Source: Larkinella insperata (GTDB lineage Bacteria > Bacteroidota > Bacteroidia > Cytophagales > Spirosomataceae). Taken from it: a stretch of DNA of 64,000 nt. This document shows, in pieces, positions 49,178-57,375 of the stretch. Where the stretch lies: assembly GCF_026248825.1 (NCBI RefSeq), contig NZ_CP110973.1:3553001-3617000 (forward strand). The letters run 5' to 3'. The translations under genes were made by a program, and so were the position numbers. The notes below the pieces were generated by a model. It had not been told where the DNA came from. It saw nothing but the letters and a program-made list of their open reading frames with translations, and did not search any database. The stretch's first letter is position 1. The number at the start of each line of letters is the position of its first letter.

Positions 49178-51829
49178 TTATTTTTTCTGTTCCGACAGGA
49201 ACGTAATCAACGAAGCAAATTCCTCGTACGACAGGGCGTCGGCCAGCCCACTCGGCATCATCGACGTTTCCATTTCCTTGCGGCTCGTAATATCGCTCGC
49301 TTTAAGCGTGGTGACGGTGCCGGTGATGTCCCGCAGCACCACGCGCGTTGCGGATTCTTCGGTCACAAATCCCGTGTAGCTTTTGCCGCCTTTTGCCGTA
49401 ATCAGAACCGTCGCAAAGCCCTGCGAGATGGACGCGTTGGGTTTCAGAATCGACTCGGCGATCTGCTCCCGGTTCATGATCGAGCCGATTTGCCCCATGA
49501 ACGGGCCTTTCATCGTTTCGCTTTTCGACAGGCTGTGGCAGGCGATGCACCCCTGCTGGGCAAAAAGCGCCTTTCCTTTGATCGGATCGCCTTTGATTTT
49601 CGCCATCGCCAGCATCACGTCTTCAATCGACGATTTACCAATCTGCCCTTTTTGGTTGCGAATTTTTTCCAGATCAATCTTAACTTCTTCCTTCGCGGCA
49701 ACGGCTTCTTCACCGCCAAATTCCGAGATTTCCAGGCGCAGACGGCTGTTCAGGTCGGCAAAAAGCGGCTTTTCGGCTTCGCCTGACTTTTCAAATTCGG
49801 CCTTCAGAAACTTCTCAATCGCGGGCGACGATTCCCAGGTGATGCCTTTGTAATACGGACCGTGGGTGTCGGGGCGGGTGCTCCACCACCACGAACCGTC
49901 GTAGGGCGCTTCTTTTTTGTACAGCCGGGCAACGGTTGTCAAAATCTCTTTTTTCAGTTTTCCGTCGTTGGTTTGCCGATAAGCCGCCAGCAAACCGTCA
50001 ACGGCTTTCGGATCGTGCATGTAGCGCAACGCCCAGAGTGCCAGCGCCGAATTGCCGGTACCGATGGCACGAACGCAGGCATCCACCGCCTTCAGGCTCA
50101 CCAACGCCCGGACGGCCAGGTGGGGCGGAACAATGGCCGCGTTGGGGGTCGCGTGCGGACCTTCCGTGCCTTTGGCCGGTTCAACAAACGAAGCCGGAAC
50201 CGGAACCTGCAGCAAAGCCGTCGCGGCCTCCGGGCGACCCAGGCGGCCCAGCCCAACGATCGCGGCCGTCCGAACCCGCTCGGAAGGATCGCTCATAGCC
50301 TGCGTAAACGGTTCGAGGGGAGCGCTGGCAACAAACGGTTTGCGGTCACTGAGCGCCCGCAGCGCATATTCGCGCATGTCATTTTCCGCGGTCAGCTTGG
50401 CCAGGTTTTCAATACCGTCTTGCCCGGCGATTTGTGCGTAGGTGTACATACCGGCGATGCGGATGTGAAGCGGCAATTTTTTGTCAGCGGCAATCTCCCA
50501 AGTCGCTTTTGTAACTTGTTTGACCGGGCGGGTGAGCAACTCCTGCTGAGCCGCCAGCCGGGCAACGGCGCTACCGGATTGCAGTACCTTGGTCAATTCT
50601 TTCACCGACGCTTTTTTGATACTCGGAAACGCTTTGTAGGTCCAGTTGGTCGGCACGGCCCGAACGACAAACCCCTTGCTCGGGTTTCCGGAATACCCCG
50701 CGCCATCCCAGGCCGAAAGGTACATCCGGCCCGACGCATCCACGTCAACGTCGGTAATCTGCGCCAGTTTGATAAATTCTTCTTCTTTCTGCTTGTAGCT
50801 CGGGCCGTCCGGCGTCACCCGGTGGATGTACAACTGGCTCCGACCCCAGTCGGCCATCATCGGAACGTGGTTATACTGGTCGGGCCAGGTCGGGTCGTCC
50901 ATGAAGAACGAACCGGTGCCGGAACCACCGCCCACATCAACCAGCGCCGGAATGATTTCGTTTGTAAAGTGCTTGAACAGAACCGGATAACCGTATTCGC
51001 CCGACTGGATCTGGTGGCTGAATCGGATGTTCCAGCCCCCGCCGTCGTTGGTGTTGTCGCGGGTGAAAATGTTCATGTACGGGTCGATGGCCACGTCATA
51101 AATGTTCCGCATCCCGTGCGAATAGATTTCCATTTCGGTGCCGTCGGGCCGGACGCGCACAATGCCCCCGCCGAGCATGGTCAGTTTTTTACCGCTGCGG
51201 TCGACGGCTTCGTGGAAACCGAAATCACCCACGGCAATGTAAATCCAGCCGTCGATGCCCATCCGGATGCCGTTGGTGGCGTGGTCGGTGCCCCGGCTTT
51301 GGAGGAATTTGGGGGAGCAGATGTTCTGAATGAGCGGTTTGGAAGGGCCGTCGGCTACACCGTCCTGATTGGCGTCGTCGAACACCACGAGATCCATGCC
51401 GGATGCTTTGCCAGTTTCTTTCGAAAAGGTGGTATGTAGCACAAAAATCTGGTCGCGGACCGGCAGAATACCGCGCGGGTTATCAACCATCGCAAATTTC
51501 GTGTGCTCATCCACCTTGCCATCGTTGTCTTTGTCGATGAGTTTGATGATGTAGCCTTTTCCCGGCGTCTTGCCCAGCGACCCGATCATGTCCACACCCA
51601 CGAAGACCTCGCCGGTCGGAGCCACCGCCAGACAGGCCGGGCTCGGTGTCAGGTCCGGTCCGGCAAAGTTGGTCAGCTTGATATCGGCCGGAACATCGGG
51701 AGCGGTTTTAAAATGAGCGGGTTGGGGGGCCGGGGTTAAGCGGTTGTGCGTTTCGGGATTTCCCAGTTTCTGCATCAGGCTGAGCAGAAGCAGGAAAGCG
51801 TAAACCAGGCTTAGTGAGATTTTTAACAT
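49178..51829 (-). CDS. secreted beta-propeller, HEAT-repeat and cytochrome c domain protein
   Basis: An 883-residue protein of the kind known as membrane-bound dehydrogenase-type or DUF7133 proteins. A signal segment (about 1-22) is followed by an NHL-like propeller (about 40-400, LAVAPTGEVFVGVDMIGSLG; GIRMGIDGWIYIAVGDFGF). HEAT-like helices follow (about 410-640), and a cytochrome c domain near the C-terminus has heme motif GCIACHS at about residue 760 with a distal Met region (MKGPFMGQIGSIMNREQ). It probably oxidises a sugar or related substrate in the periplasm. The acceptor is unknown, and no partner lies adjacent. Confidence 0.86.
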   Translation of the reverse strand: MLKISLSLVYAFLLLLSLMQKLGNPETHNRLTPAPQPAHFKTAPDVPADIKLTNFAGPDLTPSPACLAVAPTGEVFVGVDMIGSLGKTPGKGYIIKLIDKDNDGKVDEHTKFAMVDNPRGILPVRDQIFVLHTTFSKETGKASGMDLVVFDDANQDGVADGPSKPLIQNICSPKFLQSRGTDHATNGIRMGIDGWIYIAVGDFGFHEAVDRSGKKLTMLGGGIVRVRPDGTEMEIYSHGMRNIYDVAIDPYMNIFTRDNTNDGGGWNIRFSHQIQSGEYGYPVLFKHFTNEIIPALVDVGGGSGTGSFFMDDPTWPDQYNHVPMMADWGRSQLYIHRVTPDGPSYKQKEEEFIKLAQITDVDVDASGRMYLSAWDGAGYSGNPSKGFVVRAVPTNWTYKAFPSIKKASVKELTKVLQSGSAVARLAAQQELLTRPVKQVTKATWEIAADKKLPLHIRIAGMYTYAQIAGQDGIENLAKLTAENDMREYALRALSDRKPFVASAPLEPFTQAMSDPSERVRTAAIVGLGRLGRPEAATALLQVPVPASFVEPAKGTEGPHATPNAAIVPPHLAVRALVSLKAVDACVRAIGTGNSALALWALRYMHDPKAVDGLLAAYRQTNDGKLKKEILTTVARLYKKEAPYDGSWWWSTRPDTHGPYYKGITWESSPAIEKFLKAEFEKSGEAEKPLFADLNSRLRLEISEFGGEEAVAAKEEVKIDLEKIRNQKGQIGKSSIEDVMLAMAKIKGDPIKGKALFAQQGCIACHSLSKSETMKGPFMGQIGSIMNREQIAESILKPNASISQGFATVLITAKGGKSYTGFVTEESATRVVLRDITGTVTTLKASDITSRKEMETSMMPSGLADALSYEEFASLITFLSEQKK

Positions 51830-51921
51830 GGTACCTTTTTAAGAAATGCTTGGGAAATTGCACGAATTTCGGTTAAGCGCCTGATAAATAAAAATGAAGG
51901 ATTGGTCGTATTGGCCTGGAG

Positions 51922-53538
51922 TTAACCCGCAGAAGGCTTTTTGTCGTCTTCTCCCCGCGGTTCGACCAGAACAACTTCTTCTTTATCAACCTTCACCTGG
52001 CCCGCTGCCAGCCCTTTGGGTTTTCGGACAAATTTTTTGGGCGTGTAAATAACCGGGCAAAGCGAGTCGGTCCGGCGTTTGGAAAACCAGGCCGCCAGCT
52101 CCGCGGCCCGCTCGATAACGGTTTTGGGAAACGGTTTTCCGGCTTTGTACTTGACGATCACGTGCGACCCCGAAACGTCGCGGGCGTGCAGCCAGAGGTC
52201 GTCTTTGTAAGCGTACTGCTGCGTGAGCAAATCGTTGTTTTTGGCGTTGCGGCCAATCAGGATCACGAAGCCTTCGTGAACCACCTGCTTGAAGAGGGGG
52301 GCGGTGCCGTCGGCGGCTTTTTCGTCGCTGACTGGGTTTGCTTTCAGGTATTTTCGCAGTTCCCGCAGCGATTCGATGGGTTGGATGGCGTCAATCTGTT
52401 GCTGAATCTGCCGGATTTCCTGCTCCCGGTTGTCGATCTGCTGCTGCAACAGATCCTGTTCAATTTTTTCGTTTTTGGCTTTCCGGTAATAGTTTTCGGC
52501 GTTTTTCTGCGGACTGAGGTCGGTTTTGAGCTTTATTTTAATGGGTTTGTTCCGGTAAAAGTCCTCCAGTTCCACCACGTCCGGCGACCGTGCCCCCGGT
52601 TTCTCCGGAATCTGGTGCAGGTTGGCCATCAGGATGTTGGCGATCTCCTCGTTTTTTACCGCATCTTCCAGATCAATCAGCCGTTGCAGGTTGGTTTCAA
52701 TGAAAGCCTGTGTTCGTTTCAGCCGTTTTTCCAGCAGCCGAAGGGCGTCGCCTTTCTCGCGGTCCATCGTGTTCTGCCCCATAAAAGCCGAGTAAAACCG
52801 GTTGCTGGCGGCCAATGGATCCGTAAACTCCTGACGGATTGGTTCACCGTAAGGCAGCAGGGCGAGCGTCGGTTTATGCTGAAACGTTGTGAGGTAATAG
52901 CGTGGATGCTCCAGTTGCCGAACGGTTTCCTGAATCAACTGCCACTTTTCCGGTGGCTCTTTCTCCAGAATACCGTTTTCCTCCAGGTACGCATTGACGA
53001 GTTTGCCGAACGTCGGAAAAAGCTTCCGGTGGTCGTAACCGTTCTGGACGTAGGCGTCCCACGACTGGTCGAGGGGGCGGTCGAGGCCGGAAAGGAGCAA
53101 TTGTGTATCGGCAACCAGTTTGTTGTTGAACAGATCAATGACGGTATCCTCAGAAAAGATCAGCAGGTTGGGCCGGTTCCCGAAAAACTTGAACAGCAAC
53201 GTTACACCGCCTTCCAGCGTAATGCCTAGACACCGCTCGTTCAGAAATGAGCGAACGGCCACCACGTCCCGGTCGTAAAATGTTTCAAACAGATCGACAC
53301 TGTTGAAACGGGCGCGCTGCACGGTTTCCGGAAACAGCAGGCCCGAAAAGTCCGGCCGGAGCGTCGCTTTGATGAAAAAAGGCCGGTAAAAGTTGATTTT
53401 CCCCCTTGCCTGGGCAAAAACCAGCACCAGTTCGTCGCGGTCCTGACTGAAACATTCCATGAATTTCAGGCCGGTCAGTGGGGAGTGGAGAGCTGGCGCA
53501 AGCTGGCGGAGGAAATAAAAGTTGGTGTGCACAGGCAA
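51922..53538 (-). CDS. NFACT family protein (RqcH-like)
   Basis: A 538-residue protein of the NFACT (Rqc2/RqcH/FpbA) family. RqcH binds stalled large ribosomal subunits and adds alanine tails. Order: NFACT-N (about 1-190), helix-hairpin-helix and coiled coils (about 200-410), and the NFACT-R domain (about 425-520, DLWLHARDVSGSHVIVKYKA). In the position of the conserved Asp-Arg pair of RqcH is Glu101-Arg102 (NERCLGITL). That substitution makes the activity uncertain. A TAnnTTTG box (TAAGTTTG on the minus strand) lies at 53555-53562, about 20 bp upstream. Confidence 0.9.
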   Translation of the reverse strand: MPVHTNFYFLRQLAPALHSPLTGLKFMECFSQDRDELVLVFAQARGKINFYRPFFIKATLRPDFSGLLFPETVQRARFNSVDLFETFYDRDVVAVRSFLNERCLGITLEGGVTLLFKFFGNRPNLLIFSEDTVIDLFNNKLVADTQLLLSGLDRPLDQSWDAYVQNGYDHRKLFPTFGKLVNAYLEENGILEKEPPEKWQLIQETVRQLEHPRYYLTTFQHKPTLALLPYGEPIRQEFTDPLAASNRFYSAFMGQNTMDREKGDALRLLEKRLKRTQAFIETNLQRLIDLEDAVKNEEIANILMANLHQIPEKPGARSPDVVELEDFYRNKPIKIKLKTDLSPQKNAENYYRKAKNEKIEQDLLQQQIDNREQEIRQIQQQIDAIQPIESLRELRKYLKANPVSDEKAADGTAPLFKQVVHEGFVILIGRNAKNNDLLTQQYAYKDDLWLHARDVSGSHVIVKYKAGKPFPKTVIERAAELAAWFSKRRTDSLCPVIYTPKKFVRKPKGLAAGQVKVDKEEVVLVEPRGEDDKKPSAG

Positions 53539-53554
53539 ACGGGTTAATAATTCA

Positions 53555-53562
53555 CAAACTTA
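53555..53562 (-). promoter_or_regulatory. candidate -7 element of the NFACT gene
   Basis: Reads TAAGTTTG on the minus strand, a perfect TAnnTTTG box 17 bp before the start. No TTTG box at the expected spacing. Confidence 0.35.
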
Positions 53563-53622
53563 CTCATCCGAACAATTGAGGCTACCGGTCGGTTAACCTT
53601 TATCACCAAATAAACCAAGGCC

Positions 53623-53874
53623 ATGGCAAATAACAAAACGACCGACCAGCCGGGTTCAAACGACAAACAAGCTAACTCGAAGCGGACCCGCGACTACGAA
53701 GCACGCGATACTTCCGCCATGTCGACCAACATGGAGAAGATGCGTTCCAACCAGGATAAGTCCAAGCAAGGCCCCGACGAAGACCATACGGAAAAAACCA
53801 AATCCGAATTGCAGGAGGAGCGCGGAGGCCACGGACACAGCGGGCACAGCAGCTCGCGAAACGGCAGCAGGTAA
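53623..53874 (+). CDS. small, highly hydrophilic protein
   Basis: An 83-residue protein composed almost entirely of polar residues (MANNKTTDQPGSNDKQANSK, then acid/base-rich segments, ending in a His/Gly/Ser tail). It lacks hydrophobic core and is probably disordered. Similar short hydrophilic proteins occur in Cytophagales, some resembling stress or desiccation proteins, but I recognise no named family. Codon use looks like that of neighbours, and the reverse-strand alternatives are less convincing. A long hairpin follows. Confidence 0.5.
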   Translation: MANNKTTDQPGSNDKQANSKRTRDYEARDTSAMSTNMEKMRSNQDKSKQGPDEDHTEKTKSELQEERGGHGHSGHSSSRNGSR

Positions 53875-53896
53875 TTAAGCGACGGTTAAACACCGT

Positions 53897-53983
53897 AAAA
53901 AGGAATATTGACTCGGAAATATGGAAGCCGAAGTAGAATTTTTCACTTCGTAATTCGATATTTACTAATCAATATTCCTTTTT
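53897..53983 (+). terminator. 87-nt nested hairpin
   Basis: Perfect 15-bp arms (53897-53911 and 53969-53983) flank an inner CGAAGT/ACTTCG stem near 53929-53950. The right arm ends in a T-run, as in an intrinsic terminator. It separates the small hydrophilic gene from the epimerase gene. Confidence 0.55.
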
Positions 53984-54002
53984 TAATTTTACTAAACCCG
54001 CT

Positions 54003-55190
54003 ATGTTCGACCTGCGAACAACCCGACAAGAACTCAACCAGGAATTGAAAGATATTCTGGCGTACTGGCAGAAATACGGTCCCGATCCGGTGGGGGGCGG
54101 CTATTACGGCCAGGTCGACTATCAGAATGTTCCCAAAACCGATGCCGCCAAAGGCATTGTGGTCACTAGCCGCATCGTCTGGACGTTTTCGGCAGCCGCC
54201 CGGCACATGCAGCACGACGAATACCTGCCCTACGCCGAACGGGCCTACAACTACATCGAGAAGTATTTCCGCGACAAGGAGCACGGCGGGGTGTATTGGT
54301 CGGTGGATTACAAGGGCGAACCGCAGCAAACCTTCAAACAACAGTACGGCCAGGCGTTTGCCATTTACGGCCTGAGCGAATATTACCGGGCTACCAAACA
54401 CCAGCCAGCGCTGGATTTTGCCAAAGAGATTTACGGGTTGATGATTAAACACGCCTACGATCCGAAGCGGGGCGGTTTTTACGAATGCCTGACCCGCGAC
54501 TGGTCGGGAATGGCGGACGATTACGTCATCAGCAAGAAAGAGAATCAGGAAAGTAAAACCATGAACACACACCTCCACATTCTGGAGGCTTTTACGAACC
54601 TATACCGTGCCTGGCCGGATCAAGGGCTGAACGGGCAAATCCGTGGTTTGATCGCTATGTTTGAAAAACACATTGTCGATCCGAAAACGTACCGGATGAA
54701 CCTGTTTATGGATGATGACTGGAACGTCCGGAAAACCGCTATTTCCTACGGTCACGACATCGAAGCCTCTTGGCTGCTGGTCGAATCGGCCGAAGCCCTG
54801 CACGACGAAGCATTGACAAAGCGAATCAAGGCGTTGTCCGTAAAAATGGCGCGGGCGGCCGCTACCGGTCTGGAACCCGACGGCGGTATGAACTACGAAT
54901 ACGACCCCAGGGAAAAGCACCTCAACCGCGAGCGTTCGTGGTGGGTCATGGCCGAAGCGATGGTGGGCTTCATGAATGCTTATCAGCTCACGAAGGAAAA
55001 GCAGTTTCTGGACAAGTCGCTGAAAAACTGGGAGTTTATCAAAACATACATGCTGGACCGGAAGAACGGCGAGTGGTACAGCGGCATCGACGAAAACCAC
55101 AAAGTGCTCGGCAATACCAAAATCAGCATGTGGAAATGCCCGTATCACAACGGCCGGGCGTGCATCGAGATGGTGGACCGGTTAGGATAA
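54003..55190 (+). CDS. AGE family epimerase (cellobiose 2-epimerase-like)
   Basis: A 395-residue (alpha/alpha)6-barrel enzyme of the N-acylglucosamine 2-epimerase superfamily. GGYYGQVDYQ and GIVVTSRIVWTFSAAARHM near the start, then GQAFAIYGLSEYYRATK, MNTHLHILEAFTNLYR, YGHDIEASWLLVESAEAL, WWVMAEAMVGFMNAY and the C-terminal MWKCPYHNGRACIEM match cellobiose 2-epimerases, including the two catalytic His positions (HDIE and the terminal YHNGR). The lack of a signal peptide implies cytoplasmic action on imported sugars. Substrate (cellobiose, mannobiose or other) is inferred. Confidence 0.9.
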   Translation: MFDLRTTRQELNQELKDILAYWQKYGPDPVGGGYYGQVDYQNVPKTDAAKGIVVTSRIVWTFSAAARHMQHDEYLPYAERAYNYIEKYFRDKEHGGVYWSVDYKGEPQQTFKQQYGQAFAIYGLSEYYRATKHQPALDFAKEIYGLMIKHAYDPKRGGFYECLTRDWSGMADDYVISKKENQESKTMNTHLHILEAFTNLYRAWPDQGLNGQIRGLIAMFEKHIVDPKTYRMNLFMDDDWNVRKTAISYGHDIEASWLLVESAEALHDEALTKRIKALSVKMARAAATGLEPDGGMNYEYDPREKHLNRERSWWVMAEAMVGFMNAYQLTKEKQFLDKSLKNWEFIKTYMLDRKNGEWYSGIDENHKVLGNTKISMWKCPYHNGRACIEMVDRLG

Positions 55191-55196
55191 CGCGAA

Positions 55197-55958
55197 TTAG
55201 AGCGTGATTTTCAAGCCATCGTAGCCCAGGCGGATGGACTCCGGCAGCCGCTTTTCAACCTCGCGGTGCAAACCCAGTTTGTGGCTGATGTGAATGAAAT
55301 ACGCTTTCTCCGGTTGAATCCGCTCCACCAGCGCAATGGCCTGATTGAGCGTAAAATGGGAGATATGGGGTTCGATCTGCAGCGCGTCCAGCAGCAGGAC
55401 CTGAGTGCCGTAGACTTTTTCCAGTTCCTGCTCGGAAATGTAGTTGAGGTCGGTCAGGTACGTGAAATCCTGGATGCGGTAACCAAAAACCGGCAGGCGG
55501 TGGTGCAGTACATCGATGGGGGTAAACCAGACGCCTTCGATTTCAAAGGCTTCATTATCAATCGCGTTGAGCTGGATGCGCGGAATGCCGGGGTATTTTT
55601 TCTCCGCAAAAATATACGCGAACTCAGTCTGTAACTGCGTGAGCACCCGTTGGCGGGCGTAGACGGGAATATCCTGCCCCTGAAGAAAATTATAGGCCCG
55701 AACCTCGTCCAGCCCGGCGGTGTGGTCTTTGTGCTCGTGCGTAAACACAACGGCATCCAGATGCCGGATGCCCGTGCGCAGCATCTGCTGGCGAAAATCC
55801 GGACCGGTATCGATGACGAAGCTTTTGCCCCCGACGGCGAGGTGAACCGAAGTCCGCAGCCGCTTGTCCCGGAAGTCGATCGAACGGCATACGTCACACG
55901 TACAGCCAATCAACGGTACACCGGAGGATGTTCCTGTTCCGAGTAAAGTAACGATCAT
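55197..55958 (-). CDS. MBL-fold metallohydrolase (PhnP-like)
   Basis: A 253-residue protein of the metallo-beta-lactamase superfamily. The Zn site THEHKDHTAGLDEVR is at about residue 74-88, with further ligands in LLLDALQ and YFIHISHKLG. The N-terminus LLGTGTSSGVPLIGCTCDVC is typical of PhnP/RNase Z-like members, with a CxCxxC pattern. YLTDLNYI also fits. The substrate (cyclic phosphodiester or other) is unassigned. It lies 6 bp from the convergent epimerase stop. Confidence 0.9.
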   Translation of the reverse strand: MIVTLLGTGTSSGVPLIGCTCDVCRSIDFRDKRLRTSVHLAVGGKSFVIDTGPDFRQQMLRTGIRHLDAVVFTHEHKDHTAGLDEVRAYNFLQGQDIPVYARQRVLTQLQTEFAYIFAEKKYPGIPRIQLNAIDNEAFEIEGVWFTPIDVLHHRLPVFGYRIQDFTYLTDLNYISEQELEKVYGTQVLLLDALQIEPHISHFTLNQAIALVERIQPEKAYFIHISHKLGLHREVEKRLPESIRLGYDGLKITL

Positions 55959-55965
55959 AAGGAAT

Positions 55966-56016
55966 GAGGGAGTGAGGGAGTGAGGGAGTGATTTCCAATC
56001 CTGCGGTCCCTCACTC
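55966..56016. repeat. short GAGGGAGT tandem repeat with hairpin
   Basis: Three perfect 8-bp units GAGGGAGT (55966-55989) are followed by TCCCTCACTC (56007-56016), which pairs with one unit (55978-55987) to form a hairpin. It lies between the response-regulator and MBL genes on the minus strand and may act as terminator; slippage is possible. Confidence 0.55.
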
Positions 56017-56025
56017 GTTCAATCC

Positions 56026-56403
56026 TTATTTATCCGTAAGCTGATTGACAACCTCCACCAACCGGTCGAAGTTTAGGGGTTTAACCAGGACATCGTTGAA
56101 ACCGGCTGTTTTAAACTCCTCTTCTGTATAGTTTTTCGCGTTGCCGGTAATGGCAACGACGGGAATATTGGCTTTTTCCTTATCAGCCAGCGCCCGCACC
56201 CGGCGTACGCATTCCATTCCATCCATCACCGGCATGTTGATATCCAGCAGGATGATGCTGAAATCTTCTTTTTCCAGAATCTGCATGACCTGCTCGCCAT
56301 TTTTGACGGAAGTGATATCGTAATTCTGAAACTCAAGAATTTTACGGGCTAGGTTCTGGATAACGGAGCTGTCTTCGGCAATCAGTACTCGTTTGGTAGA
56401 CAT
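56026..56403 (-). CDS. single-domain response regulator (CheY-like)
   Basis: A 125-residue stand-alone receiver domain. RVLIAEDSSVIQNLARKILE gives the acidic pair (Glu10, Asp11), Asp54 in LLDINMPVMDG is the phospho-acceptor, VAITGNA carries the switch Thr, and VLVKPL the conserved Lys. No output domain is attached, so it acts by protein-protein contact, possibly with a hybrid kinase. No cognate kinase is adjacent. Confidence 0.93.
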   Translation of the reverse strand: MSTKRVLIAEDSSVIQNLARKILEFQNYDITSVKNGEQVMQILEKEDFSIILLDINMPVMDGMECVRRVRALADKEKANIPVVAITGNAKNYTEEEFKTAGFNDVLVKPLNFDRLVEVVNQLTDK

Positions 56404-56795
56404 AAAGTCAATGGCTTGTGGTGAACTACTTCACAGAAAATTTGGACAGGTGAAATTAACGACTATTCCAATAACACAAAAAAAATGTTCGTATCCTGTC
56501 CCACTTTATTGATTCTTGAAAGTAGTAACGGGGTGAATTTGAATTATTTCTTTGTCTGATAAATTTTTTAATATCTGATTAATATAAAATCGAGTTGGTT
56601 TTGTATTTTTACTATGCGTTGTGACTGACCTCACGGCGAGCGTCCAAAAAGGCTATCGAATAAAACGCTGACGACCAGATTTTTCTGCTGCCTCTGTTTC
56701 CATTTGCTATAGCTGCCCCGTGCCAACTGATTCCACGAGATTTTATAGTTTTCCAATGCGACCTGTTTACGGCAGTTCGGTTGATCTTCTAACCC
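56404..56795. other. divergent intergenic region
   Basis: About 390 AT-rich bases without a credible gene, between the response regulator (minus) and the WapI-like gene (plus). TTTG at 56538-56541 with TAAATTTT at 56560-56567 (18-nt spacer) is a possible plus-strand promoter, though far from the downstream start. Confidence 0.4.
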
Positions 56796-57236
56796 ATGAA
56801 ACTAACTGGTCCTGATTCTTCTTTTGAACTGAATATTCTGGATTACGAGTACAGCGATTCACAGCACTTTATGGATCGTAACTGGCTGTTGATCAGTCTG
56901 AAAACCCGCTACCGGAATAAGGAATACACCACAACAGCACCCCTGTTGTCAACCTGGGAAGTAGAACTGCTGATTCAATGGATGCGTTCGGTGGTGTCTC
57001 AGCGGCAGTTGTCGCCCCGGTTGTCTTTTGTAGAACCGTGTCTGGGTTTCCAGTATGCCTCCAACGAGATGAATGGTTACCTGTTTGGAATTAAACTTGA
57101 CCAGGAAGCGACGCCGGACTGGTACGACGATAGTTCAAAACCGTTCTGGTTGCCCGTTACGCCCGACGACAGCGAACTGGAGCACGCCATCACCGACCTG
57201 GAGAAGCAGCTAAACATTTTCCCAATCCGGGAGTAG
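56796..57236 (+). CDS. WapI-like immunity protein family member
   Basis: A 146-residue cytoplasmic protein. The pattern ILDYEYSDSQHFMDRNWLLI, LLSTWEVELLIQWM, SFVEPCLGFQYA resembles the WapI-type immunity family, in which a TWEVE-like helix and an EPCL motif recur. WapI proteins neutralise contact-dependent WapA toxins. Here no toxin gene is adjacent, so it is either an orphan immunity gene or a family member with another role. Similarity is judged by eye only. Confidence 0.5.
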   Translation: MKLTGPDSSFELNILDYEYSDSQHFMDRNWLLISLKTRYRNKEYTTTAPLLSTWEVELLIQWMRSVVSQRQLSPRLSFVEPCLGFQYASNEMNGYLFGIKLDQEATPDWYDDSSKPFWLPVTPDDSELEHAITDLEKQLNIFPIRE

Positions 57237-57375
57237 GGCGTTTTGCCCCTGTGCACGAATTAAACAAAACCCGCGTACGTCGTTTCCCGAGCACCGGACA
57301 GTAAACACAGATCTGCAGAAAACAAACCAGTGCCTTACCCTGTCAGGCTTCCTGCCATACCATCGTATTTGTCGT

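Noticed and set aside
49862..51439. 525-codon plus-strand open frame opposite the cytochrome c/propeller gene
   Set aside because: Composition is Arg/Gly/Val-rich and gives no domain; the minus-strand protein is clear.
55966..55991. CRISPR-like repeat
   Set aside because: The units are 8 bp without spacers; it is a simple tandem repeat.
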